64,000 nt of DNA from Chryseobacterium lactis (GCF_003815875.1 NZ_CP033924.1:3038001-3102000); one strand, 5' to 3'. Shown: positions 1-10,610, numbered from the stretch's first letter. Program-made: numbers and translations. Notes: generated by a model not told the origin, from the letters alone.

Positions 1-3000
1 ATTATATTATAAAGCCAGAGGGCTATGATATTCCCTTTAATGCAGCAAGAATTCATGGAATTACCACTAAAATTGCCAATGAAGAAGGGCGCGATCTGCA
101 AGAAATCTTAGAAGAATTTTCCAAAGTTCTGGAAAGGGTGAGAGTCGTTTCCGGACACAACGTAGAATTTGATTACAATATCGTAGGCGCAGAATTTTAC
201 AGAAAAAATTTACAAGATAATCTCCAGGAAAAACCAAGAGCAGATACGATGCTTTTAGGAACTGACTTTTGTAAATTGGGAGGTGGCCGAGGTGGCCGAT
301 TTAAGCCCCCGAAATTGGAGGAACTTTATGAAAAGTTGTACGGAAATAAATTTGATGAAGCCCATAATGCAGCAGCCGACGTAAATGCTACAGCTCAGGT
401 TTTCTTTGAAATGATGAGAATCGGGGTTGTTCCCGCAGAAACACTGAAGATTTCTGAAGACCAGTTAAGTTATTTCAAAAGTCTTTATCCTGATCCGATT
501 AAGCCATTCGGAATTGTTATCCGAAGACAGGTTGCAGATTTTCATAATAAGAAAAAGCAACAGGATTTTGGAAGTATCGATGAAATTGATTTAGGAAAGT
601 ATTTCAATTTTGATAATCATAGTGTTTTTTCAACGTTAACGGCTACTTCAAGTATTAATGACTTGATAAAGAAAGCTTCTGATGAAAATTTCCCGGCCGT
701 CGGAATGGTGGATCTTGGGAATATGATGGGAGCATTCAAGTTTGTTTCTGCCGTGGAAGGAGCCAATGGTGATCGTGCTAAAAAACATAAAGAATATGTA
801 GCCAAAAAGCAGGAAGCAGAAGAAAACGGGACTGAATTCAATGAAGAAGAACCTGTTTCTGAGCCCTTGATTCCTGTTGTTGGTTGTGAATTTTATATTT
901 CAGAACGTTACGAACAAAAACAGTTTACCAAAGATGATCCGGACAGAAGAACACAAGTAGTACTTTTGGCAAAGGATTTTAACGGATATAAAAATTTAGC
1001 AAAACTTTCGAGTATCGGTTTCTTAAAAGGATTCTATTTTGGAGTTCCAAGGATTAGCCGTGAATTGATCTCACAGTATAAAGAAGGAATTATTGCTCTG
1101 ACATCGGGCATCCTCGGAGATATCCCAGATGCGATCCTGAATACCGGTGAGCAAAAAGGGGAAGAGTTATTCAAATGGTGGAAAGATACCTTTGGAGATG
1201 ATTTCTATGTGCAGCTTCAAAATCATAAACTGCCCGAAGAAGAACACTTGAATGAGGTTCTTTTGTATCTGGCAGATAAATATAATGTTAAGATTTTAGC
1301 GCAGAATCAAACCTTCTATACCAATAAAGATGATGCCAATATCCAGGATATTATAAGTTGTATCAAAGACGGTGAAAAGCAGACAACACCCATCGGAAAA
1401 GGCTTTGGAAAAAGAAGGGGACTTGCAACAGGCGAGTATTACATTAAAAATTCTGATGAAATAAAAGAAGCATTTCTGGCTTATCCTGATGCATTTGATG
1501 CGTATGAAGAGTTTTTTGCCAAGTTTAAACCTTATACTTTAAAAAGAGATGTTCTTCTTCCGAAGTTCGATATTCCACAAGAATTTATTCATGTAGAGGA
1601 TGATCTGGATGGTGGGAAAAGAGGGGAGATGGCTTATCTTACGCATCTTACCTACGAAGGAGCGAGAAAAAGATACCTCGATACGGGTATTACAGACGAG
1701 ATTAAAGAACGTCTGGACTTTGAGCTGGAAGTAATTGCCAATACCGGTTATCCCGGATACTTCCTTATTGTTCAGGATTTCTGTAATGAAGCCCGTAATA
1801 TGGGAGTATGGGTTGGTCCCGGAAGGGGATCTGCAGCAGGATCTGCAGTTGCTTACTGTATCGGAATTACCAATGTTGACCCTATTAAGTATGATCTCCT
1901 TTTTGAGAGATTCCTGAACCCGGAAAGAGTCTCGATGCCCGATATTGATATCGACTTTGATGATGAGGGACGAGACAGGGTAATTAAATGGGTAATTGAA
2001 AAATACGGTCAGAACCAGGTTGCGCAGATTATTACCTATTCGGTGCTTGGTGGGAAATCGGCAATTAAAGATGCCGGAAGAGTACTGGATGTTCCGATTC
2101 CTGATACGAATAATATTGCCAAGCTGATTCCTTCTACACCGGGGATGAATATTGCGAAAGCGTTGGCGAAATATGATAAATTAAAACCTGAAGAACAGAT
2201 GCTTGTCGACGAGATGAGGTATGTTCTTCAGAGTCCTGATGATGCCCGACATGGTGTACTTGCCAGTGCCAAGAAAATGGAAGGGTGTATCAGGAATACG
2301 GGGATTCACGCCTGTGGAGTAATTATTACTCCGGAAGATGTGAGTAACCTGGTACCGGTCACTATTGCTGCAAAAGATGCTGATATCTTGGTGTCGCAGT
2401 TCGATAACTCTGTGGCGGAAAGTGCGGGACTTCTGAAGATGGATTTCCTTGGTCTTAGGACTCTGACAATTATTAAAGATGCTATAAAACTTGTTAAAGC
2501 AAGATATGGGCTAGATATTGATCCGGATCTTATTCCATTGGATGATGTCAAAACATACCAGTTGTTTAAGGAAGGAAGAACAGTCGGGATTTTCCAGTAT
2601 GAAAGTCCCGGAATGCAAAAATATATGAGGGAGCTTAAGCCTACGGTTTTTGCCGACCTTATTGCCATGAACGCATTGTACCGTCCGGGTCCGATCAAAT
2701 ATATCCCGAACTTTATTAATAGAAAGCATGGGATTGAAGAGATTGTTTATGACTTACCGGAAACAGAAGAATATTTAAAGGAAACTTACGGGATTACCGT
2801 TTATCAGGAGCAGGTAATGCTTCTGTCTCAGAAACTGGCTAACTTTACGAAGGGGGAAGCCGATACCCTGAGAAAGGCAATGGGTAAAAAGCAGATTGAT
2901 GTTCTGAATAAAATGTATCCTAAATTCATCGAAGGCGGAAGAAAAAATAACCTCAACGAAGAAAGGCTGGAAAAAATCTGGAACGACTGGAAAGCCTTTG

Positions 3001-4523
3001 CAGAATATGCCTTCAACAAATCTCACTCTACCTGCTATGCTTTCATTGCTTACCAAACGGCGTATCTGAAGGCTAATTATCCGGCAGAATATATGGCCAG
3101 TGTAATGAGTAATAACATTAACAATACGGATTCGATTACCATGTTCATGGAGGATTGTAAAAGTATGGGAGTTGATGTTTTGGGGCCTGATGTTAATGAA
3201 TCTCAATATAAATTTTCAGTAAATGAAAAAGGACAGATTCGTTTCGGATTAGGAGCTATCAAAGGAATTGGTGAAGGACCAAGTGAGGGAATTACCCGAG
3301 AAAGGGAAAACGGAAGGTTTAAAAATATTTACGATTTCTTTGAAAGAATATTGCCTTCTCAAATGAATAAAAGAGTGGCGGAAAGTTTAGTGCTGGCCGG
3401 AGCTTTTGACGAGTTAAGCTCTTTCCACAGAGGTCAGTATTTTGATATTGATTTAGCTGGAAAAACAAATCTTGAAAGACTGATCAGATACGGTCAGAGT
3501 TTTCAGGAAAGTAAAAACGAGATGGAGCATTCGTTATTTGCAGATTTTGCTGAAGAAGTTCAGATTGAGCAGCCGAAGCTGGCACCTTGCCCTGAATGGC
3601 CTAATATGCATAAATTGAATAAGGAAAAAGAAATCATCGGTTTCTATCTTTCTGCCCATCCGCTGGATGAATTTAAATATCACTTCCAGTTTATGCAGGG
3701 ACAGCTTTCCAAAAAGGCGGTTCTTGAAAAAGGAGAGGAAGAAAAAACAACAGATACAGTTCCTGTTTTAGAAGAAGATTCACAAGAGGAAACGGTTGAT
3801 CTTGTTGAAATTGTTTCTGACGAATTGGCTACCGGAGAAGAAGAGGTGGTGGAAGAGGTGACCAAGAAAGCAGAGCCAAAAGGTAATTTCTTATTCCTGA
3901 ATCTGGATGAGGTGGATGCTTATAAAGAACAGGCGTTTGCTAACAAACAGGAAGAATTATTTGAAGAGAAGAAAAAAGACTGGAAAACAATTCAAAAAGA
4001 AAGAGAGAACGGCGGTGGCGGAAAAGAGTACACTGTTGCAGGCTTGATCACGGAATACAGAGTTCAGGATGGCTTCAGAAGTGGTGAAAAGGTTGCTTTT
4101 GTTACCCTGGAAGATTATTCCGGTTCATACTCTTTCAGGTTGGGAGATCGTGATTATATGAGATTAAAAGAAAAGCTCGAAGTTCAGAGGTTTGTTATTT
4201 TTAAAATAAAATTTGCTCAGGTGAAGGACGGTAGAGTTTTCGTTAATGTAAATGATGTGATAGAACTGCAGGAAGCTTTTGAGAGATTTGCTAAAAGTAT
4301 TTCTTTGGTGATGGATGTGATGGATGTTAGACCTGAAGATCTGGACTTTTTCAGAACCGTACTCGACAGAAATAAAGGGAATCAGAAGCTTAAATTCTTC
4401 ATTAAAAATATAGAAGATGATTCCCAGATTGAAGTTCAGTCGATGAAGCATTCCGTGGATTTGAATGGAGATCTTATTAAAGAAATTCAACTTCTCAATA
4501 AATATGAATTTTATTTGAATTAG
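1..4523 (+). CDS. dnaE: DNA polymerase III subunit alpha with fused 3'-5' exonuclease domain (5' truncated)
   Basis: Replicative DNA polymerase subunit; the reading frame is open from base 3, so the true start lies before the window. The first ~420 bases encode the end of a DnaQ-like exonuclease: GHNVEFDYN (Exo II) and HNAAADVNAT (Exo III). A PHP domain follows (about 620-1500), but its metal-binding motifs are degenerate: the usual HSDYS-type motif reads TATSS and TDHGN reads VDLGN. The C-family polymerase core is intact: GPGRGSAAGSAVAY near 1815, the catalytic DIDIDF at 1941-1958, and KMDFLGLRTL near 2440 carrying the third aspartate. A very acidic low-complexity insert (about 3720-3885, rich in Glu) precedes the C-terminal OB-fold (about 4030-4270). 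A fused proofreading exonuclease is known in Bacteroidota DnaE. I infer that proofreading has moved from the PHP domain to that exonuclease. Confidence 0.97.
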   Translation, partial: YIIKPEGYDIPFNAARIHGITTKIANEEGRDLQEILEEFSKVLERVRVVSGHNVEFDYNIVGAEFYRKNLQDNLQEKPRADTMLLGTDFCKLGGGRGGRFKPPKLEELYEKLYGNKFDEAHNAAADVNATAQVFFEMMRIGVVPAETLKISEDQLSYFKSLYPDPIKPFGIVIRRQVADFHNKKKQQDFGSIDEIDLGKYFNFDNHSVFSTLTATSSINDLIKKASDENFPAVGMVDLGNMMGAFKFVSAVEGANGDRAKKHKEYVAKKQEAEENGTEFNEEEPVSEPLIPVVGCEFYISERYEQKQFTKDDPDRRTQVVLLAKDFNGYKNLAKLSSIGFLKGFYFGVPRISRELISQYKEGIIALTSGILGDIPDAILNTGEQKGEELFKWWKDTFGDDFYVQLQNHKLPEEEHLNEVLLYLADKYNVKILAQNQTFYTNKDDANIQDIISCIKDGEKQTTPIGKGFGKRRGLATGEYYIKNSDEIKEAFLAYPDAFDAYEEFFAKFKPYTLKRDVLLPKFDIPQEFIHVEDDLDGGKRGEMAYLTHLTYEGARKRYLDTGITDEIKERLDFELEVIANTGYPGYFLIVQDFCNEARNMGVWVGPGRGSAAGSAVAYCIGITNVDPIKYDLLFERFLNPERVSMPDIDIDFDDEGRDRVIKWVIEKYGQNQVAQIITYSVLGGKSAIKDAGRVLDVPIPDTNNIAKLIPSTPGMNIAKALAKYDKLKPEEQMLVDEMRYVLQSPDDARHGVLASAKKMEGCIRNTGIHACGVIITPEDVSNLVPVTIAAKDADILVSQFDNSVAESAGLLKMDFLGLRTLTIIKDAIKLVKARYGLDIDPDLIPLDDVKTYQLFKEGRTVGIFQYESPGMQKYMRELKPTVFADLIAMNALYRPGPIKYIPNFINRKHGIEEIVYDLPETEEYLKETYGITVYQEQVMLLSQKLANFTKGEADTLRKAMGKKQIDVLNKMYPKFIEGGRKNNLNEERLEKIWNDWKAFAEYAFNKSHSTCYAFIAYQTAYLKANYPAEYMASVMSNNINNTDSITMFMEDCKSMGVDVLGPDVNESQYKFSVNEKGQIRFGLGAIKGIGEGPSEGITRERENGRFKNIYDFFERILPSQMNKRVAESLVLAGAFDELSSFHRGQYFDIDLAGKTNLERLIRYGQSFQESKNEMEHSLFADFAEEVQIEQPKLAPCPEWPNMHKLNKEKEIIGFYLSAHPLDEFKYHFQFMQGQLSKKAVLEKGEEEKTTDTVPVLEEDSQEETVDLVEIVSDELATGEEEVVEEVTKKAEPKGNFLFLNLDEVDAYKEQAFANKQEELFEEKKKDWKTIQKERENGGGGKEYTVAGLITEYRVQDGFRSGEKVAFVTLEDYSGSYSFRLGDRDYMRLKEKLEVQRFVIFKIKFAQVKDGRVFVNVNDVIELQEAFERFAKSISLVMDVMDVRPEDLDFFRTVLDRNKGNQKLKFFIKNIEDDSQIEVQSMKHSVDLNGDLIKEIQLLNKYEFYLN

Positions 4524-4547
4524 TAAAAATTAACATATTAAAAACTG

Positions 4548-4574
4548 AAAAAGTGGCTTTTTGCCACTTTTTTT
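4548..4574 (+). terminator. Rho-independent terminator of dnaE
   Basis: The inverted repeat aaaaagtggc / gccacttttt, with a five-T loop, is followed by a T-run 25 bases after the dnaE stop. The rest of the spacer up to 4857 is very AT-rich. I see no gene in it and no convincing TAnnTTTG promoter box. Confidence 0.85.
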
Positions 4575-4857
4575 ATTGGTATAAAATTATATTGATGAAA
4601 TTTTTTCAAAAATTATTTTATGTTAAATAGGGATTGGGATTTAATGAAATTAAATTTAATGATTTGTAATGATTTGATAATCAGTTATTTACTTTTAATC
4701 AAAAATTAATGATAAAATGTTAAAATTAAATAATTGTTTAATTTTAGTTAAAAATAATAACATTTCATTGCTTAATAGTTATTGTTTTAAAGTTTATTAT
4801 GATTTTCGATTGAATATTTGATTACATTTACTCCCTAATTTTTTATTTTACTATTGT

Positions 4858-7800
4858 ATGAAAAAACTTTTACTATCGTGCATGGCACTCCTGAGTATGG
4901 GAGCCTATGCACAAACAAATGTCGCCAATTATTCTTTTGCCAAAAGTACGGGGCAAACTTACGTACCGATTACGGGAGGAACAAAACTTTTTCCTTCTGG
5001 GGCGAATACTACTTATGATAATGATGTTTCAGCAGCAATTACACTGTCCTCACCGTTTAACTTCGGTGGCGTTGCCATGACAACATGTTATGTAAGTGCC
5101 AACGGATTTATAACCTTTGGAGCAGCACCGGTAGGAACAAACTATACTCCGCTATCAAGCTTGGGGTCAACGACGGGCGCAATTTCTGCTTTTGGACAGG
5201 ATGGAGGTTTTTATTCGGCAGATACAACACAGCCTCCCGGTAACCATGAGGTTAGATATGAGGATTTAGGAACCGAATTTGTTGTACAATGGCAGGATCA
5301 TGCCAACTACAGCAACAGATCTAGTGAAAGACTGAATTTTCAGATCCGTTTAGTGTATGCTACGGGTGAAATAAAGGTGATATATGGAAACTGTACGGAT
5401 CCCGGAACCAGTACTACGAATAGTACACCACAGGTAGGGATTAGAGGAAATAGTACTACTTTTGCCAGCAACGTAAGCGCTCTGATGATTGGTAATGTAC
5501 CATCCGGAACGACATGTGATTGGTCTAAAGCAGTAACCGGGAACGCCAGCACCAGTGCAATGATTTTTTCAAGCACAACAAACGCAAATGTTAAAATCCC
5601 AACGGGGTTACAATATTCCTGGACTCCGGGGACTTTGTTGCCGGTAAGGACTTTTGCCGCTACAACCGGAATAACAAATAATGGTGCTACTGTAAACTGG
5701 ACTGCCCCAACAGGTGCTACGGCTTACAATGTTCAGTACAGAGCTTTAGGAAGCTGCGATTGGACTGATCTTGCTGGTAATCCGGTTTCAGCTGCCACGG
5801 CTTCAATTTCCGGATTAACTCAAAATACAACCTATCAGGTTCAGGTTCAAGCTTTAAATGGTTCTGCTCAGTCCATGTATTCTCATATTCCCAATGCAGC
5901 AGGAAGCGGTAATGGATATGCAACTGCTGGGTCTTTTACCACAGCTCTTAATTGTGCCAGTACTGTAACAGGCCTTTCATCGTCTGCATTAACTCCGGAA
6001 ACAGCAACGATTAGCTGGACAGCTTCTACATCAGCTCCGGGTAATGGTTATGAATACTATTACGCAACATCTTCAACGGCTCCAAGTGCGGCTGCTACAC
6101 CTTCAGGCTCTGTAGGAGCCGGTGTAACGACTGCCAATGTATCAGGTTTAACTCCTGCTACTCAGTATTATTATTGGGTACGAGCAAATTGTAACGGAGT
6201 AGATAAAGGGGTATGGTCCAGTTCTGCAAACTTTACAACATTGGGACTTTGTCCTACCGTTACTGCACCTGCATCTAATGCAAGCGGATTAAGCACTACC
6301 CCTACAATAACCTGGAACGCAATAAACGGTGTCAGTGGTTATAAATTAAAAATAGGAACCACTTCAGGAGGAAATGATGTTCTTGATACGGACATTGCCG
6401 GTGGTACCAATAATACGTATACTTTAACAACACCTTTAAATAATTCAAGTACATATTACTATTCTGTAACAGGATATACTGCTGCCAATGCAGGGCCTGC
6501 TACTGCCTGTACGGTGAGATCATTCCAGACCGTGTGTACTGCAACCAACTTACCTTATACATTAGATTTTGAAAATGTTACTACACCGGCTTTACCAATG
6601 TGTACAGCAGTGATCAACAGTGGTTCAGGAAATCTTTGGAAAACAGCTACTGCTCCAACCGGTTTTACAGGTAAAGCCCTTAATTATTCATACAATAGTT
6701 CTAATGCGGCCAATACTTGGTTCTTTACCCAAGGTCTTAACCTTACCGCAGGAGTTAGCTACAGAATTAAATATAAATATGCCAATTCATCAGGAACAAC
6801 ATATATTGAAAAATTAAAAGTGGCTTATGGGTCTTCTGCAACAAGTGCAGGGATGACAAATACATTAGCTGATCATTCAAATATTGCAACCGGTGGAGTA
6901 GCTACAGGTACCTATACAGACTTTACACCAACGGCAACAGGAGTTTATTATTTTGGATTCCAGGCTTATTCTGCGGCTAATATGAATCAAATCTATGTTG
7001 ATGATATTAATATAGATGTCACTCCTACATGTTTTGAACCTTCAGCTCTTTCTGTTTCTGCTATTACCACTACAGGAGCTAATGCTTCGTGGACTGCGCC
7101 TACAGCTACACCAGGAATTGGATACGAATACTATTATTCTACTACCAATACAGCGCCTACAGCTTCAACAACGGCATCCGGAAATAGTGCCACTACTTCG
7201 GCTCCTTTATCTGGGTTATCACCTGCTACCACTTATTATCTGTGGGTAAGATCAGTATGTAGTGCTACTGATAAGAGTATCTGGTCTACTTCTGTAAGCT
7301 TTACAACAGCTTGCGTAGCCGTACAGACATTGAGTGAAAACTTTGATACTACAGCTGTTGATGGGCTTCCTGGATGCTGGACAAGTATTGGTTCTATGAC
7401 TTCTTATGCAAAAGTATCTGCTTACTCAGGAGGAGTATCGAGTGCACCAAATGCACTGTATCTTTACACAAGTACTACTAATGTAGGAATGGTAGCGACT
7501 CCGGAACTTCTTAATTTGGATTCTAATAATTATACACTTAATTTCAAAGGAAAAGCCAACTTTACAATAGGTGGAGTTGTTCAGATCGGATATTTGACAG
7601 ATCCTGCAAATACTTCTTCTTTTGTCGTATTAGGAACTTACACATCAACAAGTACCAGTACTATGGATAGTTATTCATTGAATATTACAGGAGTTCCTGC
7701 AGGAGTTAATAAGCTTGTGCTGAAACATACAGGATCACCTGCAAATAGTGTTTACCTTGATGATTTTGTTTATCAGTTTGGTAACCTGTCAACTTCTGAA

Positions 7801-8040
7801 GTTAAAACAGCTAAAAACGAAGTTAAGGTATATCCTAACCCATTCTCAGATACATTAAACATTTCTGATATTTCTAAAGTAAAATCTGTCTCTATTATTG
7901 ACGTGGCGGGAAGAGTTGTGAAAACAATCGAAACACCTTCTTCAGTTCTTCAATTAAGAGATTTAAAAGAAGGAATGTATTTAGTAGTATTGAATATGAA
8001 AGACGGAACTACACAAACCGTAAAAGCAATTAAGAAATAA
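4858..8040 (+). CDS. Secreted Fn3/cleaved-adhesin protein with T9SS type A sorting domain
   Basis: A 1060-residue surface or secreted protein of unknown ligand. The N-terminus is a signal peptide (MKKLLLSCMALLSMGAYA, cut before QTN). An N-terminal beta-rich region (to about residue 255) is followed by fibronectin type III-like modules at about 262-362, 368-462 and 463-560. A cleaved-adhesin (MAM-like) module follows at about 565-722, another Fn3 at 724-820, and a second adhesin-like module at about 822-975. The last ~70 residues are a type A T9SS sorting domain (VKVYPNPFSDTLNIS ... KAIKK). It is paralogous to the next gene, with near-identical DNA in the adhesin module. Such modules in T9SS cargo are linked to adhesion or to binding host or polymer surfaces; adhesion is inferred here. 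Confidence 0.9.
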   Translation: MKKLLLSCMALLSMGAYAQTNVANYSFAKSTGQTYVPITGGTKLFPSGANTTYDNDVSAAITLSSPFNFGGVAMTTCYVSANGFITFGAAPVGTNYTPLSSLGSTTGAISAFGQDGGFYSADTTQPPGNHEVRYEDLGTEFVVQWQDHANYSNRSSERLNFQIRLVYATGEIKVIYGNCTDPGTSTTNSTPQVGIRGNSTTFASNVSALMIGNVPSGTTCDWSKAVTGNASTSAMIFSSTTNANVKIPTGLQYSWTPGTLLPVRTFAATTGITNNGATVNWTAPTGATAYNVQYRALGSCDWTDLAGNPVSAATASISGLTQNTTYQVQVQALNGSAQSMYSHIPNAAGSGNGYATAGSFTTALNCASTVTGLSSSALTPETATISWTASTSAPGNGYEYYYATSSTAPSAAATPSGSVGAGVTTANVSGLTPATQYYYWVRANCNGVDKGVWSSSANFTTLGLCPTVTAPASNASGLSTTPTITWNAINGVSGYKLKIGTTSGGNDVLDTDIAGGTNNTYTLTTPLNNSSTYYYSVTGYTAANAGPATACTVRSFQTVCTATNLPYTLDFENVTTPALPMCTAVINSGSGNLWKTATAPTGFTGKALNYSYNSSNAANTWFFTQGLNLTAGVSYRIKYKYANSSGTTYIEKLKVAYGSSATSAGMTNTLADHSNIATGGVATGTYTDFTPTATGVYYFGFQAYSAANMNQIYVDDINIDVTPTCFEPSALSVSAITTTGANASWTAPTATPGIGYEYYYSTTNTAPTASTTASGNSATTSAPLSGLSPATTYYLWVRSVCSATDKSIWSTSVSFTTACVAVQTLSENFDTTAVDGLPGCWTSIGSMTSYAKVSAYSGGVSSAPNALYLYTSTTNVGMVATPELLNLDSNNYTLNFKGKANFTIGGVVQIGYLTDPANTSSFVVLGTYTSTSTSTMDSYSLNITGVPAGVNKLVLKHTGSPANSVYLDDFVYQFGNLSTSEVKTAKNEVKVYPNPFSDTLNISDISKVKSVSIIDVAGRVVKTIETPSSVLQLRDLKEGMYLVVLNMKDGTTQTVKAIKK

Positions 8041-8067
8041 ATTCTTAGTAAAATAGCTTAAGAGACT

Positions 8068-8094
8068 TCCTTACCCGGGAAGTCTCTTTTTTTA
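8068..8094 (+). terminator. Rho-independent terminator
   Basis: A hairpin of gacttcc / ggaagtc around ttacccg is followed by tctttttttatt, 28 bases after the stop of the upstream secreted-protein gene. This suggests the two adhesin-like genes are separate transcripts. Confidence 0.8.
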
Positions 8095-8232
8095 TTGTGT
8101 TAATTTAAAAAATTCAATGTAATTGGGTTTTTGAGATAATAAATTCAATTTATATATTATTGTTTGTTTATTAAATTTTATTTTTCAATGTATTTAATTT
8201 ATTTTTTTAATATTTTTATTATTGAATTTTAC

Positions 8233-8240
8233 TAGATTTG
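8233..8240 (+). promoter_or_regulatory. Candidate -7 promoter element (TAGATTTG)
   Basis: This is an exact match to the Bacteroidota -7 consensus TAnnTTTG, ending 18 bases before the start codon at 8259. No TTG was found at the usual 17-23 base spacing upstream, so the assignment rests on the -7 box alone. Confidence 0.45.
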
Positions 8241-8258
8241 ATTGATTAATATTATTAT

Positions 8259-10586
8259 ATGAAAAAGATTTTACTGATTAATTTTTTAATGGCTGGTATT
8301 TTTTCTTTTGCGCAAAATTATTGCACACCAGCATTCGCCAGTGGCTGTAGCGGCGGGGATGAAATTGATTCCTTTGTAATTCCTTCAGCCGGATTCAGTC
8401 ATCAAAACACAAGCTGTTCTTCAGGATCGTACGGAGATTATACTTCTATGATTATTAATCTGAATGCAGGTGTAAGCTATGACTTTATGATTACTCATGG
8501 CTATAGCAGCCAGAATGTACGTATCTGGATTGATTACAACAATGACGGAACTTTTGACGACGCGGATCCAGAACTTGTGGCTTCAGGAAGTAGTGATGGT
8601 GCCACTGGGCAGAACATTACTTCAGCTACTATAACTATTCCTGCTACGGTTAATCCCGGAACGTACAGAATGAGAGTGGGGGATCGGTTTTTAGAACAGC
8701 CCATTCCTTGTAATACAGATGGGTTTGGTGAGGCACATGATTACACCGTAGTGATCGGGGCCGTTCCTACTTGCTTTGCTCCAACGGCTTTAACTGTTTC
8801 TGCAATTACCTCAAACTCTGCTCAGGTCGCATGGACAGCTCCTTCATCTGCTCCGGGCAGCGGATACGAATACTATTATTCTTCATCAGGTACATTTCCT
8901 ACTGCAAATACTCCTGCTTCAGGAACAAGCAGTACACTGACAGCGAACCTGTCATCACTGGCCGCAGGTACAGTTTATCATGTTTGGGCACGATCGGTTT
9001 GTAGTACAACCGATAGAAGTTCATGGTCGCAGATGGCAACATTTGCTACAGCTTGTACTAGTGTGAATCTGCCTTATGTTCAGGATTTTGAAAATTCGAT
9101 TGTGCCGGCAGTACCACTTTGTACCGAAGTTGTTAATGAAGGTTCTGGTAATGAATGGGAAACTGAGGACTATAATGACTATGGCTTTACAGGTAAAACA
9201 CTTCGTTATTCATACAGTTATTCAGATCCGGCCAATACTTGGTTTTTTACTCCAGGTTTAAATCTTACCGCAGGAGTTAGCTATAGAATTAAATATAAAT
9301 ATGCAAATTCTCCAGGTACAACCGTTTATCCAGAAAAATTAAAAGTAGCTTATGGTTCTTCAGCAACAGGTGCGGGTATGACCAACGCGTTAGCAGACCA
9401 TCCGGATATTACTACGAGTACAGCAACAAATACTTTTGTAGATTTTACGCCTACGACTACCGGTGTTTATTATGTCGGATTTAATGCTTACTCTGATGCC
9501 AATATGAATAGCCTGTATGTTGATGATATTAAAATTGATGTCACACCTACATGTAGTGAGCCTGGTGCATTAACTATTTCAAATATTACAGTGGCAGGCG
9601 CTACAGTTTCCTGGACAGCAGCGAATCCTGTTCCAGCCAATGGGTATGATGTTTATTACAGCACTACTAACACGGCTCCGGGTGCAACAAGCGTTCCTAA
9701 TGCAACAGGAGTTATGGCTACCACTTATAATATACCATCTTTATCTGCTTTTACTCCTTACTATGTATGGGTAAGATCAGCGTGCAGTGCATCTGATAAA
9801 AGTTCATGGAGTGATTATGCTACATTTACTACTTTATGTTCTAGTTCAGGTCTTCCTTATACGTTGGATTTTGAAAATGTTACCACTCCGAATCTCCCGG
9901 GCTGTACTACTAATGTAAATGCAGGGTCAGGAAATAATTGGGAAACAGATTCTGCACCTACAGATATTCAGGGGTTCTCTACCAATGTTCTGAAATATAG
10001 CTATAGTTTCTCTAATCCGGCAGATGCCTGGTTCTTTACTCAGGGAGTGAGCTTAACGGCAGGAGTACAGTATACCATTAGCTATAAATATGGAAATAAC
10101 TCGACAGACTATATTGAAAAGCTAAAGGTTGCTTTTGGAACTTCCGCAGATGCATCGGCAATGACGAATCCGGTGGCAGACTATCCATCAATTGATGATA
10201 ATACTGCCCATACAGAATCTTTAACATTTACTGTTCCTGCAACAGGAGTGTATTATTTTGGATTTAATGCATATTCAGATGCTAATCAGTACAGGCTTTA
10301 CCTTGATGATATCAGTATTACCAATTCAAATCTGGCGACATCAGAAGTTGGTCAGAAGAATAATGAGATCAAAGTATATCCTAATCCATTTACAGATGTA
10401 CTGAATATTTCTGATGTAAAAAACATCAAGAGTATTTCGGTAACGGATGTTTCGGGAAGATTGTTAAAAACCATTACAAATCCTGGTTCTACAATACATT
10501 TAAATGATTTACAACAAGGAATGTATATGGTAACTTTAGAGATGAAAGATGGGAAAAGACAGACGGTTAAAGCAATTAAAAAATAA
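8259..10586 (+). CDS. Secreted GEVED/Fn3/cleaved-adhesin protein with T9SS type A sorting domain
   Basis: A 775-residue secreted protein with a signal peptide (cut after MAGIFSFA). The first domain (about residues 62-165) is GEVED-like, with the signature WIDYNNDGTFDDADPEL and a following TYRMRVGDR. Then come Fn3 (171-266), a cleaved-adhesin module (268-427), Fn3 (428-528), a second adhesin module (530-692) and a type A T9SS sorting domain (IKVYPNPFTDVLNIS ... KAIKK). GEVED domains are common in secreted Bacteroidota proteins and have no fixed enzymatic role. The gene lies head to tail with its paralogue at 4858. The Fn3, adhesin and sorting domains of the two are clearly homologous, while the N-terminal modules differ, which points to duplication plus domain exchange. 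Confidence 0.9.
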   Translation: MKKILLINFLMAGIFSFAQNYCTPAFASGCSGGDEIDSFVIPSAGFSHQNTSCSSGSYGDYTSMIINLNAGVSYDFMITHGYSSQNVRIWIDYNNDGTFDDADPELVASGSSDGATGQNITSATITIPATVNPGTYRMRVGDRFLEQPIPCNTDGFGEAHDYTVVIGAVPTCFAPTALTVSAITSNSAQVAWTAPSSAPGSGYEYYYSSSGTFPTANTPASGTSSTLTANLSSLAAGTVYHVWARSVCSTTDRSSWSQMATFATACTSVNLPYVQDFENSIVPAVPLCTEVVNEGSGNEWETEDYNDYGFTGKTLRYSYSYSDPANTWFFTPGLNLTAGVSYRIKYKYANSPGTTVYPEKLKVAYGSSATGAGMTNALADHPDITTSTATNTFVDFTPTTTGVYYVGFNAYSDANMNSLYVDDIKIDVTPTCSEPGALTISNITVAGATVSWTAANPVPANGYDVYYSTTNTAPGATSVPNATGVMATTYNIPSLSAFTPYYVWVRSACSASDKSSWSDYATFTTLCSSSGLPYTLDFENVTTPNLPGCTTNVNAGSGNNWETDSAPTDIQGFSTNVLKYSYSFSNPADAWFFTQGVSLTAGVQYTISYKYGNNSTDYIEKLKVAFGTSADASAMTNPVADYPSIDDNTAHTESLTFTVPATGVYYFGFNAYSDANQYRLYLDDISITNSNLATSEVGQKNNEIKVYPNPFTDVLNISDVKNIKSISVTDVSGRLLKTITNPGSTIHLNDLQQGMYMVTLEMKDGKRQTVKAIKK

Positions 10587-10610
10587 TTGATTATTTACAG
10601 AAAATACAAA

